Below are positions 22,851-33,709 of a stretch of 64,000 nt of DNA, piece after piece. A program made the position numbers and the translations under genes. Numbering within the stretch: the stretch's first letter is position 1; each line of letters opens with the position of its first letter. The notes below the pieces were generated by a model. The model did no database searches. It had not been told where the DNA came from and worked only from the letters and a program-made list of their open reading frames with translations. The DNA is from Balaenoptera acutorostrata (lineage: Eukaryota > Chordata > Mammalia > Artiodactyla > Balaenopteridae). The stretch spans positions 68,035,603 to 68,099,602 of the forward strand of contig NC_080081.1 in the NCBI RefSeq assembly GCF_949987535.1, given 5' to 3'.

Positions 22851-23039
22851 TTTCTAGGGGATTTTTTCCTCCTGTTTTTAACCTATGATTTTTCCAGATG
22901 GACTTCAGAAATATTTTGGTACTGGTGTAAGAATAGACAAACAGCCTTTTTAATATATCAGAAGTAGCTCAGAAACAGATTATTTTATATGTAAAGATTT
23001 TGCAAATGACAAGGATGTCTAGAAACTCACAGAGAGGAA

Positions 23040-23860
23040 AAATTATAGAGCAAATGGCATTGGAATAATTGGTTAGTAATTAAATGGAAAAAACATATAT
23101 CCCTTCAACTCAACACCATGCAGTAAAATAGAGAGTACATTCCAAAATCAAATATAGAAAAATCAAAAGACAGCACAATGGTAGTTAACTCTCCCTAAGG
23201 AGTTTTCATAAAGTTGATGGGAAAAAAATTACCTAGAAAAAAGAAAATGAGTTAGAAAATTTGACTAGATAGAAAGGTAAACATTTTTCTGACAAAATAA
23301 AAAAATACTACCAAAATAATAAGATAAACAACATATTAGGAAATGTATTTGTAGCCAGTGTTTAACAGTTTAATCACATAAATGACCTACAAATTGATGA
23401 GAGAAATACTAAGACACTAGAAGTTCAACTGTCAAAGGACATGAACAAATAACTTGCAAAAGAGAAAATGAACTATATACATTAGCTCAGAAAATACTAT
23501 CATGTAGAAACTAATTTGGCAACATGCATCAAAATGATAAAATATCCGCTAATTTATAAATCTATCTCAGTGAAATAATGTTAATATCAGAAAAGGTTTA
23601 TGTACATTATATGTAGAAATTTGAAGACTGTCTAAATGATCAGTGATACAGAAATAGTTAAGTAAACTATGGAACCTGCACTCAATGACTACCCAACTAT
23701 TTTACAGGGTGGCTTCAAAAGTCTACCTAATGACATGAAAAGCAATTATGACTAGTTAACAGAAGCTGTTTAGCACTTATGTAACATGATTGCAATCATA
23801 TAAAGAAATTATATATAAAAGAAAATGACTAAAATTTGAATAAAGATATTCAAGTCATAA
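23040..23860 (+). mobile_element. Decayed LINE-1 / HAL1-like relic
   Basis: A-rich plus-strand sequence with LINE-1-like phrases: 'aaatgacctacaaattgatgagag', 'tcaaaggacatgaacaaataacttgcaaaag', 'tactatcatgtagaaactaatttggc' and 'cagaaatagttaagtaaactatgg'. Heavily mutated, no ORF. Confidence 0.5.
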
Positions 23861-24439
23861 TCATTTATTTGGCCAGGACCAGTGTATGATTGATGTATAG
23901 CTCTTCCTAATTTCTAATTTTTTTCTAAGCACTTAATAGTTGAATTATGAAACATTTCAAATAAATACATCAAATAGACATTTGGCAGCCTTGCCCATCT
24001 AAATTCTTCTGGGAACAATAAGTCTACAAAAATGTACTACTATCTTCAGACTGAACTATCAAGGCATAAAATTATATAAATTAATTGCTGTGTAGTAATC
24101 AACATTACATTCCATCATAATTCATAAATGCTGCAGTCTTTCTGGTTTTATCATTTTAATACCTCATAAATACTTTTAAAAATCTTTTCCTCTTGAAAAT
24201 TGTGATTCAACACTAAAGTTTAAAGATATTTGTGGGAAAAGCACAAATGTGTTTTTAAATTTTTCTCTTTAAATGATATTACCATGAACAGCCTTTTAAT
24301 ATTAGAGAACCTAATGTACACACCTACTCATAGCATTACAAAGTCAAGATTTAAACAGGAAATCCTGCTGCCGATATTTAAAACACACACACAATTCATG
24401 AACGAAGTGCAAGTTTTCAGATTGTGGCTATAGATTTTC
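23861..24439. other. Unassigned AT-rich sequence
   Basis: The part at 24050-24320 may be a very old minus-strand LINE-1 fragment ('acattccatcataattcataaatgctgcag...'). The ORF at 24230-24433 is not supported as a gene. Confidence 0.35.
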
Positions 24440-24479
24440 TGAACCTTGCTAAGACTTCTTGGTCTGTTGGTCTATAACT

Positions 24480-24545
24480 CCTTCTTTCCAGAGCTTAGCA
24501 GATAGTGGTGCTCAATAAATATTTACTGAGTGAATATGTGAACTA
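24480..24545 (+). mobile_element. LINE-2 3' terminal fragment
   Basis: 'gagcttagcagatagtggtgctcaataaatatttactgagtgaatatgtg' matches the characteristic L2 terminus. Very short. Confidence 0.55.
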
Positions 24546-24879
24546 ATAAGCATTCATTTACTCCCATTATCGACATGCGTCTGCTCCTAAAGACATACTG
24601 AGAGACTTCATTTTTCCAATAGCATAAAATTCATCACATGTACAAATATCATTGAGTATCACAGTAGACACTAAACAATATTCAGAATAGGAAAAACTAG
24701 AATTAGGATAAATACTATCTACTCAAGAAGATTCATTAATAAGAAGAATTACTAAGAAGATTCTTCTTCACTATTTTCATTAATAGTGTTTCTCAAAAAA
24801 AAAAAAAAGGGTTCTGTATTTCCCTAACTGGATCATAAAAACAGTAAACACATGTCATTAGGGTACATCGGTTGGGGTT

Positions 24880-25807
24880 ACTCAACAGTATTTGGCATTT
24901 TGTGTTGGCAGCAGTGTTTTTTGCAGCTTTGATGAGAAATAATTTACATATCATGTAATTTACCCAGTTTAAGTGCACGATTCAGTAATTTTTAGTAAGT
25001 TTGTTTAGTAAATCTGGGGAGTTGTACAACCAATACTGCAATCCAGTTTTAGAACATTTTCATCACTCAAAAAATTCTCTCAAGAACATTTACAGTTAAT
25101 CTGTGCTCCTATCCCAGCCCCAGGCAACCAATGATCTGCTTTCTATGACTACACATTTTCTTTTCCTGCTATAAATAGAGTCAAACAATATGCAGTATTT
25201 TGCACTTCCCCTCCTCTTAGCACAATGTTTTTGAGGTTTATCCATGTTGTAGCATGTGTCAGTATTTCGTTCCTTTTAATTGATAAATAGCATTCTGTTG
25301 TGCGGATAAAGCACATTTTGTTTATCCAGTCACTAGTTGATGGACATTTGGATTATGTCAGTTTTTCTCCTTTATGACTAATGCTCCTATGAACATTTGT
25401 GTACAAGCCTTTGTGTGGATAGAGGTTTTCATTTCTCTTGAGTAAAGAAATGAAGTAGAATTGCTAGGTCACATGGTAAATGTATGTTCAACTAAGAAAC
25501 TGCCAAACGTTTCCAAAGGGACTATACCATTTTACATTTCCACCAACAACATACGAGGCTTCCAGTTTCTCTACATGGTCCCCAATGCTTGGTATAATCT
25601 TTTCTTTTTTTTTAAAATGGCCAATCCATTGGGTGGGTAGTGGTACCTCACTGTGGCCTTAATTTGCATTTCCCTAGCAACTAATGATATTGAGTACATT
25701 TTCATGTGCTTCTCAGCTATCCATATGTATTCTTTACTGAAATGACAATTCAAATCTTTGCCTATTTTTAAACTGGGTTGCTAGTCTTCTTATTCTTGAC
25801 TTTTAAG

Positions 25808-25861
<54 letters not shown>

Positions 25862-26110
25862 GCACATCCTTTATCAGATGTTTTCTTGCAAATATTAGAT
25901 ATAAACTTGCAAATATTTTCTCCCAGTCTATGGCTTTTTCTCCATTTTCTCAATGGTATATTTTGAAGCACAAAAGTTTTAATTTTGATGAAATCCAATT
26001 TATCATTTTTTATTTTTATGACTCAAGCTTTTAGTCTTGTATCTAAGAAATCTTTGCCTAATCCAAGGACACAAAGATTTGCTCCTATGTTTTCTTCTAA
26101 AAGTTCATTC
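24880..26110 (-). mobile_element. Old LINE-1, 3' UTR/ORF2 part
   Basis: On the plus strand, typical minus-strand LINE-1 phrases run in order: 'cccagccccaggcaaccaatgatctgc', 'ttgaggtttatccatgttgtagcatgtgtc', 'agtcactagttgatggacatttggattatg', 'catggtaaatgtatgttcaactaagaaactgccaaacg', 'tttgcatttccctagcaactaatgatattgag' and 'ttatcagatgttttcttgcaaatatt'. It encloses a (TA)n tract and continues at about 26640 after an unassigned insert. No ORF survives. Confidence 0.75.
25812..25859. repeat. (TA)n dinucleotide microsatellite
   Basis: About 24 uninterrupted TA units inside an old LINE-1. Pure and therefore likely polymorphic in length. It produces artificial Tyr-Ile ORFs on both strands. Confidence 0.97.
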
Positions 26111-26635
26111 TATGTCCTCATGTTCAGCATAAGTGTTTGAAATTATTATAGCAGGAGAAAGAAAAGATGTAGTTCCTTGGTGGTTTGTGTTTCTTAGAAT
26201 GTCGTCTTCTTTGTGTTTTTGAAGCAAGTTCCGGTTCAAATGGAAAGCATATCTCCTCAGGGCTGTCAGCACCCCTGCATATGGGGTCCTGGATGTAACA
26301 AAATACATTTATCTTGTACTTGCTTTGACTCTCACTGAACTACCTGCCACCCACTGTGAGTCCACAAGAATTCTATGTTCATGGAAGCATCGCACAAGTT
26401 ATATGTATTTAGGGCAGCCAGAAACAATGGACATGCATATTGAACAAGATCTGCTCACATATATGTTCCATTGTCCCATTAGACTTAACGTACAATATAC
26501 ACAGGCTCAAAGCTAAAATTATTAAGAATTTCAGGTAGATGGCTTCAGAGCCCTGCTAAACACGGGACTCTGTGTGACTGTATAGGTCCAAGCCCCTAAA
26601 ACTGGCTCTGACAATACATTTTTTCATAAATACCA
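26111..26635. other. Unassigned insert between LINE-1 halves
   Basis: About 520 bp separating two parts of the same minus-strand LINE-1. It resembles no LINE-1 that I know. It may be a DNA transposon or LTR, but I find no clean terminal repeats. ORFs at 26105-26308 and 26325-26516 have no recognisable features. Confidence 0.4.
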
Positions 26636-26985
26636 TTAACAGACTGAGGATATTTCCTTCTATACCCAGATTTTTAGTGGGTATTTTGTTTGTTTGGCAG
26701 GGGGTTTTTTTGTTTGTTTGTTTTTTATCATAAAAGGGATATTGGATTTTGTGAAATGGTTTTTCTGGTGTCCACTGAGATGATCATGTAGGGTTTTTTT
26801 TTTCTTAATTGATGTTCAAATATTAAGCCACTCTTTCGTTCACAGGATAGACTCTGGAATAAAACCCAGGTATATAATTAGTTTATATGCTGCTGCTTTT
26901 GGTTGGTTAGTATCTTCTTAAGGACTTTTGTGTCTATGTCTATGAAAGATATTGGCAGTGTTTTTAACTCAGGACTTTATAACAA
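26636..26985 (-). mobile_element. Old LINE-1, reverse-transcriptase part
   Basis: Continues the LINE-1 of 24880-26110: 'catcataaaagggatattggattttgtgaaatgg', 'ttctggtgtccactgagatgatcatg', 'ttcacaggatagactctggaataaaacccagg' and 'gacttttgtgtctatgtctatgaaagatattgg' are the reverse complement of the RT region. Fully decayed. Confidence 0.7.
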
Positions 26986-27134
26986 CCACAAAAGGGTTCA
27001 TTCAATAAGAACTTAACCTGAATTGTAAAGTTACTTGTAAGTAGTTCATTAGCAATTAATTTAAGCATGACTGTAACTACAGTGTGTGCATGACTTTATT
27101 TTACATTTACAAATTCCTCTTCTATAATGGATTG

Positions 27135-27365
27135 ATATGGAGTAACTGTTAAAACATGAATTCTAGATTCAGAATGCCTGGATTTTCACTCCAACTCTAC
27201 CACTCCTAACCTTGAAATAACAATGAAAAGTTTACTTCACTATAAAATAGGACTGACAAAAACAGTGTCTAAAAGTTTAAAGCGAAGATTAAATGAAATC
27301 GTATGTCTAAAGCATTTGGCACAATGCCTGGTATGTAGTAAACACCCACTATAGATTATAAAGCC
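27135..27365 (+). mobile_element. MIR SINE
   Basis: Forward MIR order: 'ctagattcagaatgcctggattttcactccaactctaccactcc', 'agtttacttcactataaaataggac' and 'gcacaatgcctggtatgtagtaaacaccc'. Diverged but nearly full length. Confidence 0.7.
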
Positions 27366-27571
27366 CTTGGTCATGAATAATTTGGATCATATTACTGCCC
27401 TGGTCCTGATCTTGCTCTCCTTATGTCATCCCAGCAGTTTCCAGCCTGCATCTACTTTTTGGTTTTTTGGAGGCTTGCTTTCCCCATGCCAGTTCCCACT
27501 GGGCAGGTCATTTTCCTGATACAAATGCTGATATATCAATGAAAGAAAGAAAGAGGGAGGGAGGGAGGAAT

Positions 27572-27586
27572 GAAGAAAGGAAGGGG

Positions 27587-27676
<90 letters not shown>

Positions 27677-27730
27677 AAAGAAAGAGGGAAGGAAAGAGAG
27701 GGAAAGGAAGGAAGGGAGGGAGGGAGGGAG
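27572..27730 (+). repeat. 159-nt uninterrupted polypurine tract with (GAAA)n
   Basis: From 27572 to 27730 the plus strand contains no pyrimidine. The core, about 27590-27680, is a near-perfect (GAAA)n run of over twenty units, flanked by GGGA/GGAA-rich purine runs. Such mirror-like polypurine tracts can form triplex (H-DNA) structures and are unstable in length. Four overlapping Lys/Glu/Arg-rich or Phe/Leu/Ser-rich ORFs here are artefacts. Confidence 0.97.
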
Positions 27731-27734
27731 CAAG

Positions 27735-28399
27735 TATTGTCTGCAATTGCTCAAAGCTCAGTTACCAAAGTATGGATCTACTGCCTCATCTATATGTAGT
27801 TCATTGAGTATATTTCTATCACTTGTATGCTAGTATTTCTTTTCTCTCTTTCTGGATACTTTTGCACCAATCTGCATAACCCAGGAACTATGGAAGTTAC
27901 GGCGTTCCAATACAAACTGTTTGAATGTTTGTGAATGTCTTCTGTGCTATACAGCTGCAGAGGGAGTGACTCTTAGGTGAATATACTCTTGTCTATACTA
28001 AGGGATTTCTCTGAGACTCTCCTGCATCCTTTTGTTCCACAAAGCTCATTCGTTTTTCGTTATTTCCTCCCTCTTAATACAAATATTTATATGATTCGGG
28101 ATCCATTTTCTCTTGGAGCTGAGCCTAGTTTAACACAGGGCTTTTCTATTTAACTGTTTCACATTTAGTACATGTGTGTTTACTTATATTTGTTAGAAAA
28201 ATTCAACCACTTACCATATTCCTGGGTAATGGAGTGAAAAAAGTAAAGCACGGGTAGTCCAAATTTAAAAACTAATTACTTGGAAGTATTTATCCATCGT
28301 TTCTCTCATAGAATCTATGCAAATTGAATTAAGTAAATGTCTTCTATGTGTCCTTGTGGAGTTTATAATCTAACAAACCTATTATGCTCCTAATAGGTT
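27735..28399. other. Unassigned sequence
   Basis: No recognisable gene or repeat. Confidence 0.4.
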
Positions 28400-28610
28400 A
28401 TATTTTTTGAGTGCTTATATACCCCAGGCATTATTCAAAGTACTTCGTATATATTATCTTGTTTAAACTTACAACAACCCTGACTTTGGTACCATTATTA
28501 TACCAATTTCACAAATGAGAGAATTATAACTCAGTGAAATGAAATATATTTCCCAATGGCACAATCAGGAAGAGATCAAACAAGTTTGACCACAGAGCCC
28601 TGCCATCCGC
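28400..28610 (-). mobile_element. MIR SINE (first of a pair)
   Basis: Reverse MIR: 'ttgagtgcttatataccccaggcattattcaaagtacttcg', 'acaacaaccctgactttggtaccattattatacc' and 'cacaaatgagagaattataactcagtgaaatg'. Confidence 0.75.
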
Positions 28611-28623
28611 TACTCCATTTTGT

Positions 28624-28868
28624 AATAATGGTCAACAATTGCAGAGTACTTACTATCTCTTCTCAGTACTATAGAGCTACTCTTCTCAGTATCACATAGG
28701 TATGACTCCTTTCATCCTAACCACAATCCTACAAAGTCGTAATATTATAATCCCCACTTTAGAGATGGGGAAAATGAGGACAGAAAAATTAAGTAATCCC
28801 ATAAGGCCACATGATAGGAATTGCTGGACCCAGGGTTATAAACAACGCATATTATTAAATCCAGTAGT
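28624..28868 (-). mobile_element. MIR SINE (second of a pair)
   Basis: Reverse MIR again: 'gcagagtacttactatctcttctcagtac', 'cctaaccacaatcctacaaagtcg', 'ccccactttagagatggggaaaatgaggacagaaaaattaagtaatcccataaggccacatg' and 'gctggacccagggttataaac'. It follows the first MIR in the same orientation with only about 13 bp between. Confidence 0.8.
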
Positions 28869-30030
28869 ACAGAAGCACCTCACAGCACCTGATTCTTATA
28901 AGCAGTGTGCTTAGATAAGGGAAATCCCAGAGAAGTTTTCAGATTTTTTTCTCCTACCCTTTTGCCGGACTGTCTCTCAGGATGATGGGAAGGGAACTGA
29001 ATAGAGTTTTTTTTTAATTATGTTTTTATAAAAATGGAAATTATTTTGGTCAATTAAATTATTTATGCATTTATTCACAAATACTTAATGTTACCAAAAG
29101 GACATTAATTACTGAGTGAGAGTATCAAATCAAAACACAAATCTAGCCAAAAACAAAACATCAAAAACTGCCTCTGCAAGGATTTGAAAATGTACTAGAA
29201 GAAAAGTACTACCACCGATAATCTAATTATGTTGCTGTCTTCCAGTAAAATTTACCAGGAGTAACAATGTACTGTGTTAGAGTCTGAAGATTCCAATGCT
29301 TCTTTCTAAAATTGAATTCTTCAGCTTTATCATTTAAAACTGTAGAGTATAACGATATGCTATATAATAGTGTGCAAGTTTTAAAGAAATTTTTTTTCTT
29401 TTTCCCTAGTAGAACTGATACTGCGAAATTTTGCAGGCTACCTATGACCAATTTCAGCATTATTCAGGAAAAAAAAGTCATTAAGTTTTACTTGTATGCA
29501 TTAATATTAATTTAAAAATAAGTAAATATAAATGGAATTAGATAGCAAAAAATACAACTCATTCATAATACAACCATAAAATATTAAACATTATATCTAT
29601 ATCAGCTGAAGTTTTACAGATTTAGAACAATATCCTAAGTAGCCTTGGAAAAGTGCTCAAGAATAAATGAAACTTTAAATTTTCTAAGAAAGAGTTTTAA
29701 GAGCTAATACTGGCTACCAGTCACATGTATAAATCTTCCCAAAAATCTAAAAATAGGAATGTGTTAAACAGAATGCACAAAGACATAGAGAAGGCTCGTC
29801 AAGCTTTCCCAGCTAGGAAAATGTGGCTTTGCCATACATCATTCAATAAAAAACAGATGGGGAAAACTGGTTGCCAGAAAGAAAGAAAAGATATACAGCA
29901 TGTTATAATTATGAGATTCGAATAAACAAAGAGAGGGAGAAGAATATTTCAAAGCAAAAAGGCAAAGTTTCTTCCATGAAAGCTATCTCTCCTGAGCAGG
30001 GCAAACTAAGGATAAAATGACATCCTCTCA
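28869..30030. other. Unassigned AT-rich sequence
   Basis: No gene can be supported. ORFs at 29227-29460 (minus), 29312-29515 and 29725-29925 have no domain features. Confidence 0.4.
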
Positions 30031-30600
30031 GAAATATTAAGTGCCCCTGGAATGGACGTTTTTTAATCATCTAGAAACCACCCCCCTTCTTTGGTTATAA
30101 CACCCTAAATGCTTTGCCACCCCTGGTACTTGTGGTTCAGAGGTCCCATCCAGGCTCTGGGGATGGACTGTGTGATTCATGTTGGTTCAGCCCCTCTAGC
30201 CTCATGATCAAATCAGGCCACATCAGGGATGGGCATGTCCCTCAAATTGGTCCAATTTAGAGTAAATCCTAGAGTTTGTGCAGAAACTCTGAGGAAGCTA
30301 TGCTCTTTTTCGCTGGAGTTGAACATAGGAGGCTGTAGGTCTAGAGCTACTGACAGCCATGCTGACACCACATGAAAGTAGAATGAAACCACCATGCAGG
30401 AGAGCAGGCTGGAGAGACATGCAGCGAGTGTCAATGACAGCATTTCAGCCCCTTGATCAAACTACTAAATCAGATGCTCCTCTGAAATTTTGAGTCATGT
30501 GGGCCAATAAACTCCCCTGTTACCTTATGCCAGTTTGGGTTGGATTTTCTATCTAGTGATCTAGATAAGTCCTTAATAAGCAGACTTTGTTCTCAGCAAA
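30031..30600 (+). mobile_element. Ancient interspersed repeat, LTR-like 3' end
   Basis: 'ggactgtgtgattcatgttggttcagcccctctagcc', 'gtccctcaaattggtccaatttagag' and 'catgtgggccaataaactcccctgttaccttatgccagtttgggttggattttc' are parts of a common mammalian repeat that I recognise by sight but cannot name. It has an AATAAA at about 30505. The minus ORF at 30213-30443 is inside it. Confidence 0.45.
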
Positions 30601-30609
30601 AATATTGAA

Positions 30610-30720
30610 TAACAAAAACTAGAGTCACTGCAGTTTACATAGCACCTTTTCCACCCTTGTCATAACAACTCTGTGAAGTAAGTGTTGCTACAATTCCCAT
30701 TTTACAGATGAGGTTAAATG
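30610..30720 (-). mobile_element. MIR SINE, first half
   Basis: Reverse MIR: 'gtttacatagcaccttttccacccttgtcataacaactctgtgaagtaagtg' and 'cccattttacagatgaggttaaatg'. The element is cut here and resumes at 31088. Confidence 0.75.
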
Positions 30721-31087
30721 GAGTCTTAGTCTGTTGGGGCTACTATAAGAATATACCAATTTCTGCTGTAAGAAATACCCCTGGATGGCTTATAACAACA
30801 GGAACTTATTTCTCACAGTTCTGGAGGCTGGAAGTCCAAGATCAGGGTGCCAGCGTGATGGAGTAAGAGCCCTCTTCCGGGTTGCAAACTTCCTGTTGAA
30901 TCTTCACATGAGGGAAGGGGAGTAGCAAGCTCTCTGATGCCTCTTTTATAAGGTGACTAATCCCATTCATGAGAGCAAAGCCCCCATGACCTAGTTACTT
31001 CCCAAAGGCCCTATTTCATACCATCATATCAGGCATCAGGATTTCAACCTATGAATTTTGGAAGGACACAAACATTCAGAACACAGC
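30721..31087 (-). mobile_element. MLT1/MaLR LTR inserted in MIR
   Basis: Reverse MaLR LTR: 'gtcttagtctgttggggctactataagaatataccaa', 'ggaacttatttctcacagttctggaggctggaagtccaag', 'ataaggtgactaatcccattcatgagagc', 'cctagttacttcccaaaggcccta' and 'tatgaattttggaaggacacaaacattcag'. The 5-bp sequence AAATG occurs on both sides (30716-30720 and 31088-31092), the duplication length expected for ERVL-type elements. Confidence 0.85.
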
Positions 31088-31180
31088 AAATGACTTGCCC
31101 AAGATTACACAGCTGGTAATTAGCAGCACCCAGGTCTTCTGAATTCAAATCCCATGCTTTTGCACTTGTGCTTTTTAATC
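31088..31180 (-). mobile_element. MIR SINE, second half
   Basis: 'aaatgacttgcccaagattacacagctggtaattagcagcacccaggtcttctgaattcaaatcc' continues the reverse MIR exactly where the first half stopped. Confidence 0.8.
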
Positions 31181-31789
31181 TCAGGTTAAAAAAAAAAAAA
31201 TGGAATTTTCAGTGCGATGTCAGGTGGTACAAAGAGACATAGTTTAAGTGTAACTTATCTTTCTAGAACTTCAGTTATATTCAGATATCTGAGGGAAAGG
31301 ATATGCTATGTAATATAATTTATAAATAGTTCTATATAGTATTGATATTATTGTATTTTAAATCTTAATATAGAACAACACATACATTTTTAGAATTCAA
31401 ATATGAAATCACAATAAAATGTCAGGCTTGCAACTGGCCACTTGAGCATTTACCCCCAGACCAAAAAAGGTAAGAATTCAATCCTTTTGCCATTAGGAAG
31501 CACATAAAATGCAGCTTCATTTTGAAGCTCAAATGAAAGGACACAATTGGTTGTTTATAAATGAGGTTCTACTAGTAAAATCTATCATTTTGTCTTACAT
31601 TTAGACACAAAAAGACTATACGATATAATGACTAAACAAACCCAGAATATTTTGAACAAAGAACTGAAGCCTGTGTAAGTACAAAATATTCCAAACAGAC
31701 TAGAATTTCTATTGCCACTTAGATGGTCCAGAAATTAACGTCACAATAATTGTCCAGAGGGACTTCCAAAATATTTTGGCAGTACACTT
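31181..31789. other. Unassigned AT-rich sequence
   Basis: Begins with A(13) at about 31187. No recognisable gene or repeat. Confidence 0.4.
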
Positions 31790-32208
31790 CAAGCAAATGT
31801 TCCACTTTCTAATTCCCAGAACCTGTGAATATGTCACCTTAAATAGCAAAAGGGACTTTGTAGATGTGATTAAGTTAAGCATCTTGAGATGGGGAGATTA
31901 TCCTGAATTATCTGAATGGGCCTAGTGTAATCACAGAATCTTTTTAAGAGATAGGAGGGTGAGTGTCAGAGAAGAAAATGTGATAACAGAATGAGAGGTC
32001 AGAGTGACGTGGGACCACAAGCCAAGGAATGCAAATGGCCTACTGAAGGTTAAAGAAGCCCGGAAACAGATTGTCCCCTAGAGCCTCCATAAGGAACACA
32101 AACCTACCAACCAATTTTAGACTCTGGACACCAGAACTATAAGATTGTATTGTTTGAAGTCACTAAGTTTGTAGTAATTTGTTCAGTGAAAATAGGAAAC
32201 TAATACAG
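31790..32208 (+). mobile_element. MLT1-type LTR, 5' end missing
   Basis: 'cccagaacctgtgaatatgtcaccttaaatagcaaaagggactttgtagatgtgattaag', 'cttgagatggggagattatcctgaattatctgaatgggcc', 'agccaaggaatgcaaatggcc', 'agagcctccataaggaacac' and 'aataggaaactaatacag' follow the MLT1-like consensus through to its end. Confidence 0.75.
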
Positions 32209-32399
32209 GGGAGCTGTGTTTTCTTATAAAAACATAAAAATATAAATACTGAAATATTGAGTGAAGCAGGAGGACTCTCCCTTGTGTAGGATTCCTGCAA
32301 GACAAATTCCAATTGCCTAGTATCTGTTCTGCATCATCTAGTTCACTTTTTGCTAGGCTACTATTTCCCAGTCAACATTCAAAAACCTATTTTATTCTA

Positions 32400-33581
32400 T
32401 AGGACATGGAAAACTTCAAGTCAGAAAATAAAATTTTTAAACATACTTTTACAATAGCATCTAAAAGATGTAACACCAGGAATAAATCCAGTAAAATATG
32501 TGCAAGACTCTACACATGAAACCTTAAAACAATATTGAAAGAGATTAAAGAAGACCTATATAAATATACAAATCATAACTGTAGATTAGAATACTAATAT
32601 TATAATGATATCATTTATCCCCAAATTGATCTAATGCAATCCACATAAAAGTACCAGGGAAATTTACAAGATAATTTTTAAATTTATATGGAAATGCAAA
32701 GGGCCGAGAATAGCTAAGACAATCCTAAAGTAGAAGAAAAAGGTAGGATGACTACTCTACTGAAAATCAAGACTTACAAATAGAACAATGGAATAAATAG
32801 AGACCTAGACACAGACCCATACAATATGGACCTTTGATTTATGACAATGGCAACTTTTCAGAGGTTATCTTCAATAAAAAGGACTAGGACAGCTGGTTAG
32901 CCATAAGGAAAAAAATTTAACTCGACCCCTGCCTCATGCCAAACACATAAATCAAAGAAAGATAGGTTTATATGCTAAAGTAAAAAAAATAAAATAAGGG
33001 CTTCCCTGGTGGCGCAGTGGTTGAGAATCTGCCTGCTAATGCAGGGGACACGGGTTCGAGCCCTGGTCTGGGAAGATCCCACATGCCACGGAGCAGCTGG
33101 GCCCGTGAGCCACAATTGCTGAGCCTGCGCGTCTGGAGCCTGTGCCCCGCGACGGGAGGGGCCGCGATAGAGAAAGGCCCGCGCACCGCGATGAAGAGCG
33201 GTCCCCGCACCGCGATGAAGAGTGGCCCCCGCTTGCCGCAACTGGAGAAAGCCCTCGCACGAACCGAAGACCCAACACAGCCAAAAATAAATAAATAAAT
33301 AAATAAATAAATAAGAAAATCCTTTAAAAAATAAAAAAAATAAAATAAATAAAATAAAATAAAATAGAGGCTTTAGAAAACAATTCAGTATACTATTTTC
33401 ATGATATTGTACTGGGAAAATGTTTCATTCATAAAAATCATTTAATATAAAAGAAATGATCAATAAATAGGGCTAATTACAATTAAGAATTACTGTTCAT
33501 CAAATGACACCACTAAGAAAGTGAAAAGATAGATCAGAGTGGGACAATTTGCCACATATATAAACAAAAAATGGTTTACTC
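32400..33581 (+). mobile_element. Old LINE-1 ORF2 relic, first part (hosts a SINE)
   Basis: Plus-strand ORF2 phrases in order: 'caggaataaatccagtaaaatatgtgcaagac', 'ccccaaattgatctaatgcaatcc', 'atatggaaatgcaaagggccgagaatagctaagacaatcc', 'atggaataaatagagacctagacacagaccc' and 'gttcatcaaatgacaccactaagaaagtgaaaagat'. Interrupted by the SINE at 32998-33331. It resumes, after further insertions, at about 34237. No open frame remains. Confidence 0.8.
32998..33331 (+). mobile_element. CHR-2-like SINE with internal duplication
   Basis: Starts 'gggcttccctggtggcgcag' with the B-box-like 'cgggttcgagccctgg', then the CpG-rich body and an (AAAT)n tail. A perfect 17-bp, low-complexity duplication flanks it at 32981-32997 and 33332-33348. 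Within the body the phrase 'accgcgatgaagag' appears twice, 27 bp apart (33187 and 33214), which differs from the single copy in the related SINE at 42693. The high CpG content suggests a relatively young copy. Confidence 0.95.
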
Positions 33582-33594
33582 AAAACGTATAAAG

Positions 33595-33679
33595 CTTAGC
33601 TGTGTGTCTTTAAGCAAGTTACTTTATCTCTCTGAGCCCCACTTTCCTCTCTGTAAGTAGGACCAGAAAAAAAAAACCA
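33595..33679 (+). mobile_element. 85-bp poly(A)-tailed insertion carrying a MIR fragment
   Basis: The 13-mer aaaacgtataaag occurs at 33582-33594 and again at 33680-33692. Between them lie 85 bp: a piece matching the MIR core ('tagctgtgtgtctttaagcaagttactttatctctctgagcccc') followed by A(10). A duplication plus an A-tail is the mark of LINE-1-driven copying of an RNA. The source RNA presumably contained a MIR fragment near its 3' end. There is no AATAAA before the A-run. Confidence 0.85.
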
Positions 33680-33709
33680 AAAACGTATAAAGAATTCCTT
33701 CTTAAAATA

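Noticed and set aside
25768..25998. ORFs with alternating Tyr-Ile
   Set aside because: Translation of the (TA)n microsatellite on either strand.
27426..27833. Four ORFs of 72-110 codons, Lys/Glu/Arg-rich or Phe/Leu/Ser-rich
   Set aside because: Direct translations of the GAAA-rich polypurine tract and its complement; low complexity, not coding.
28400..28868. CRISPR-like pair of similar units
   Set aside because: These are two MIR copies in a mammalian genome; there is no short regular repeat-spacer pattern.
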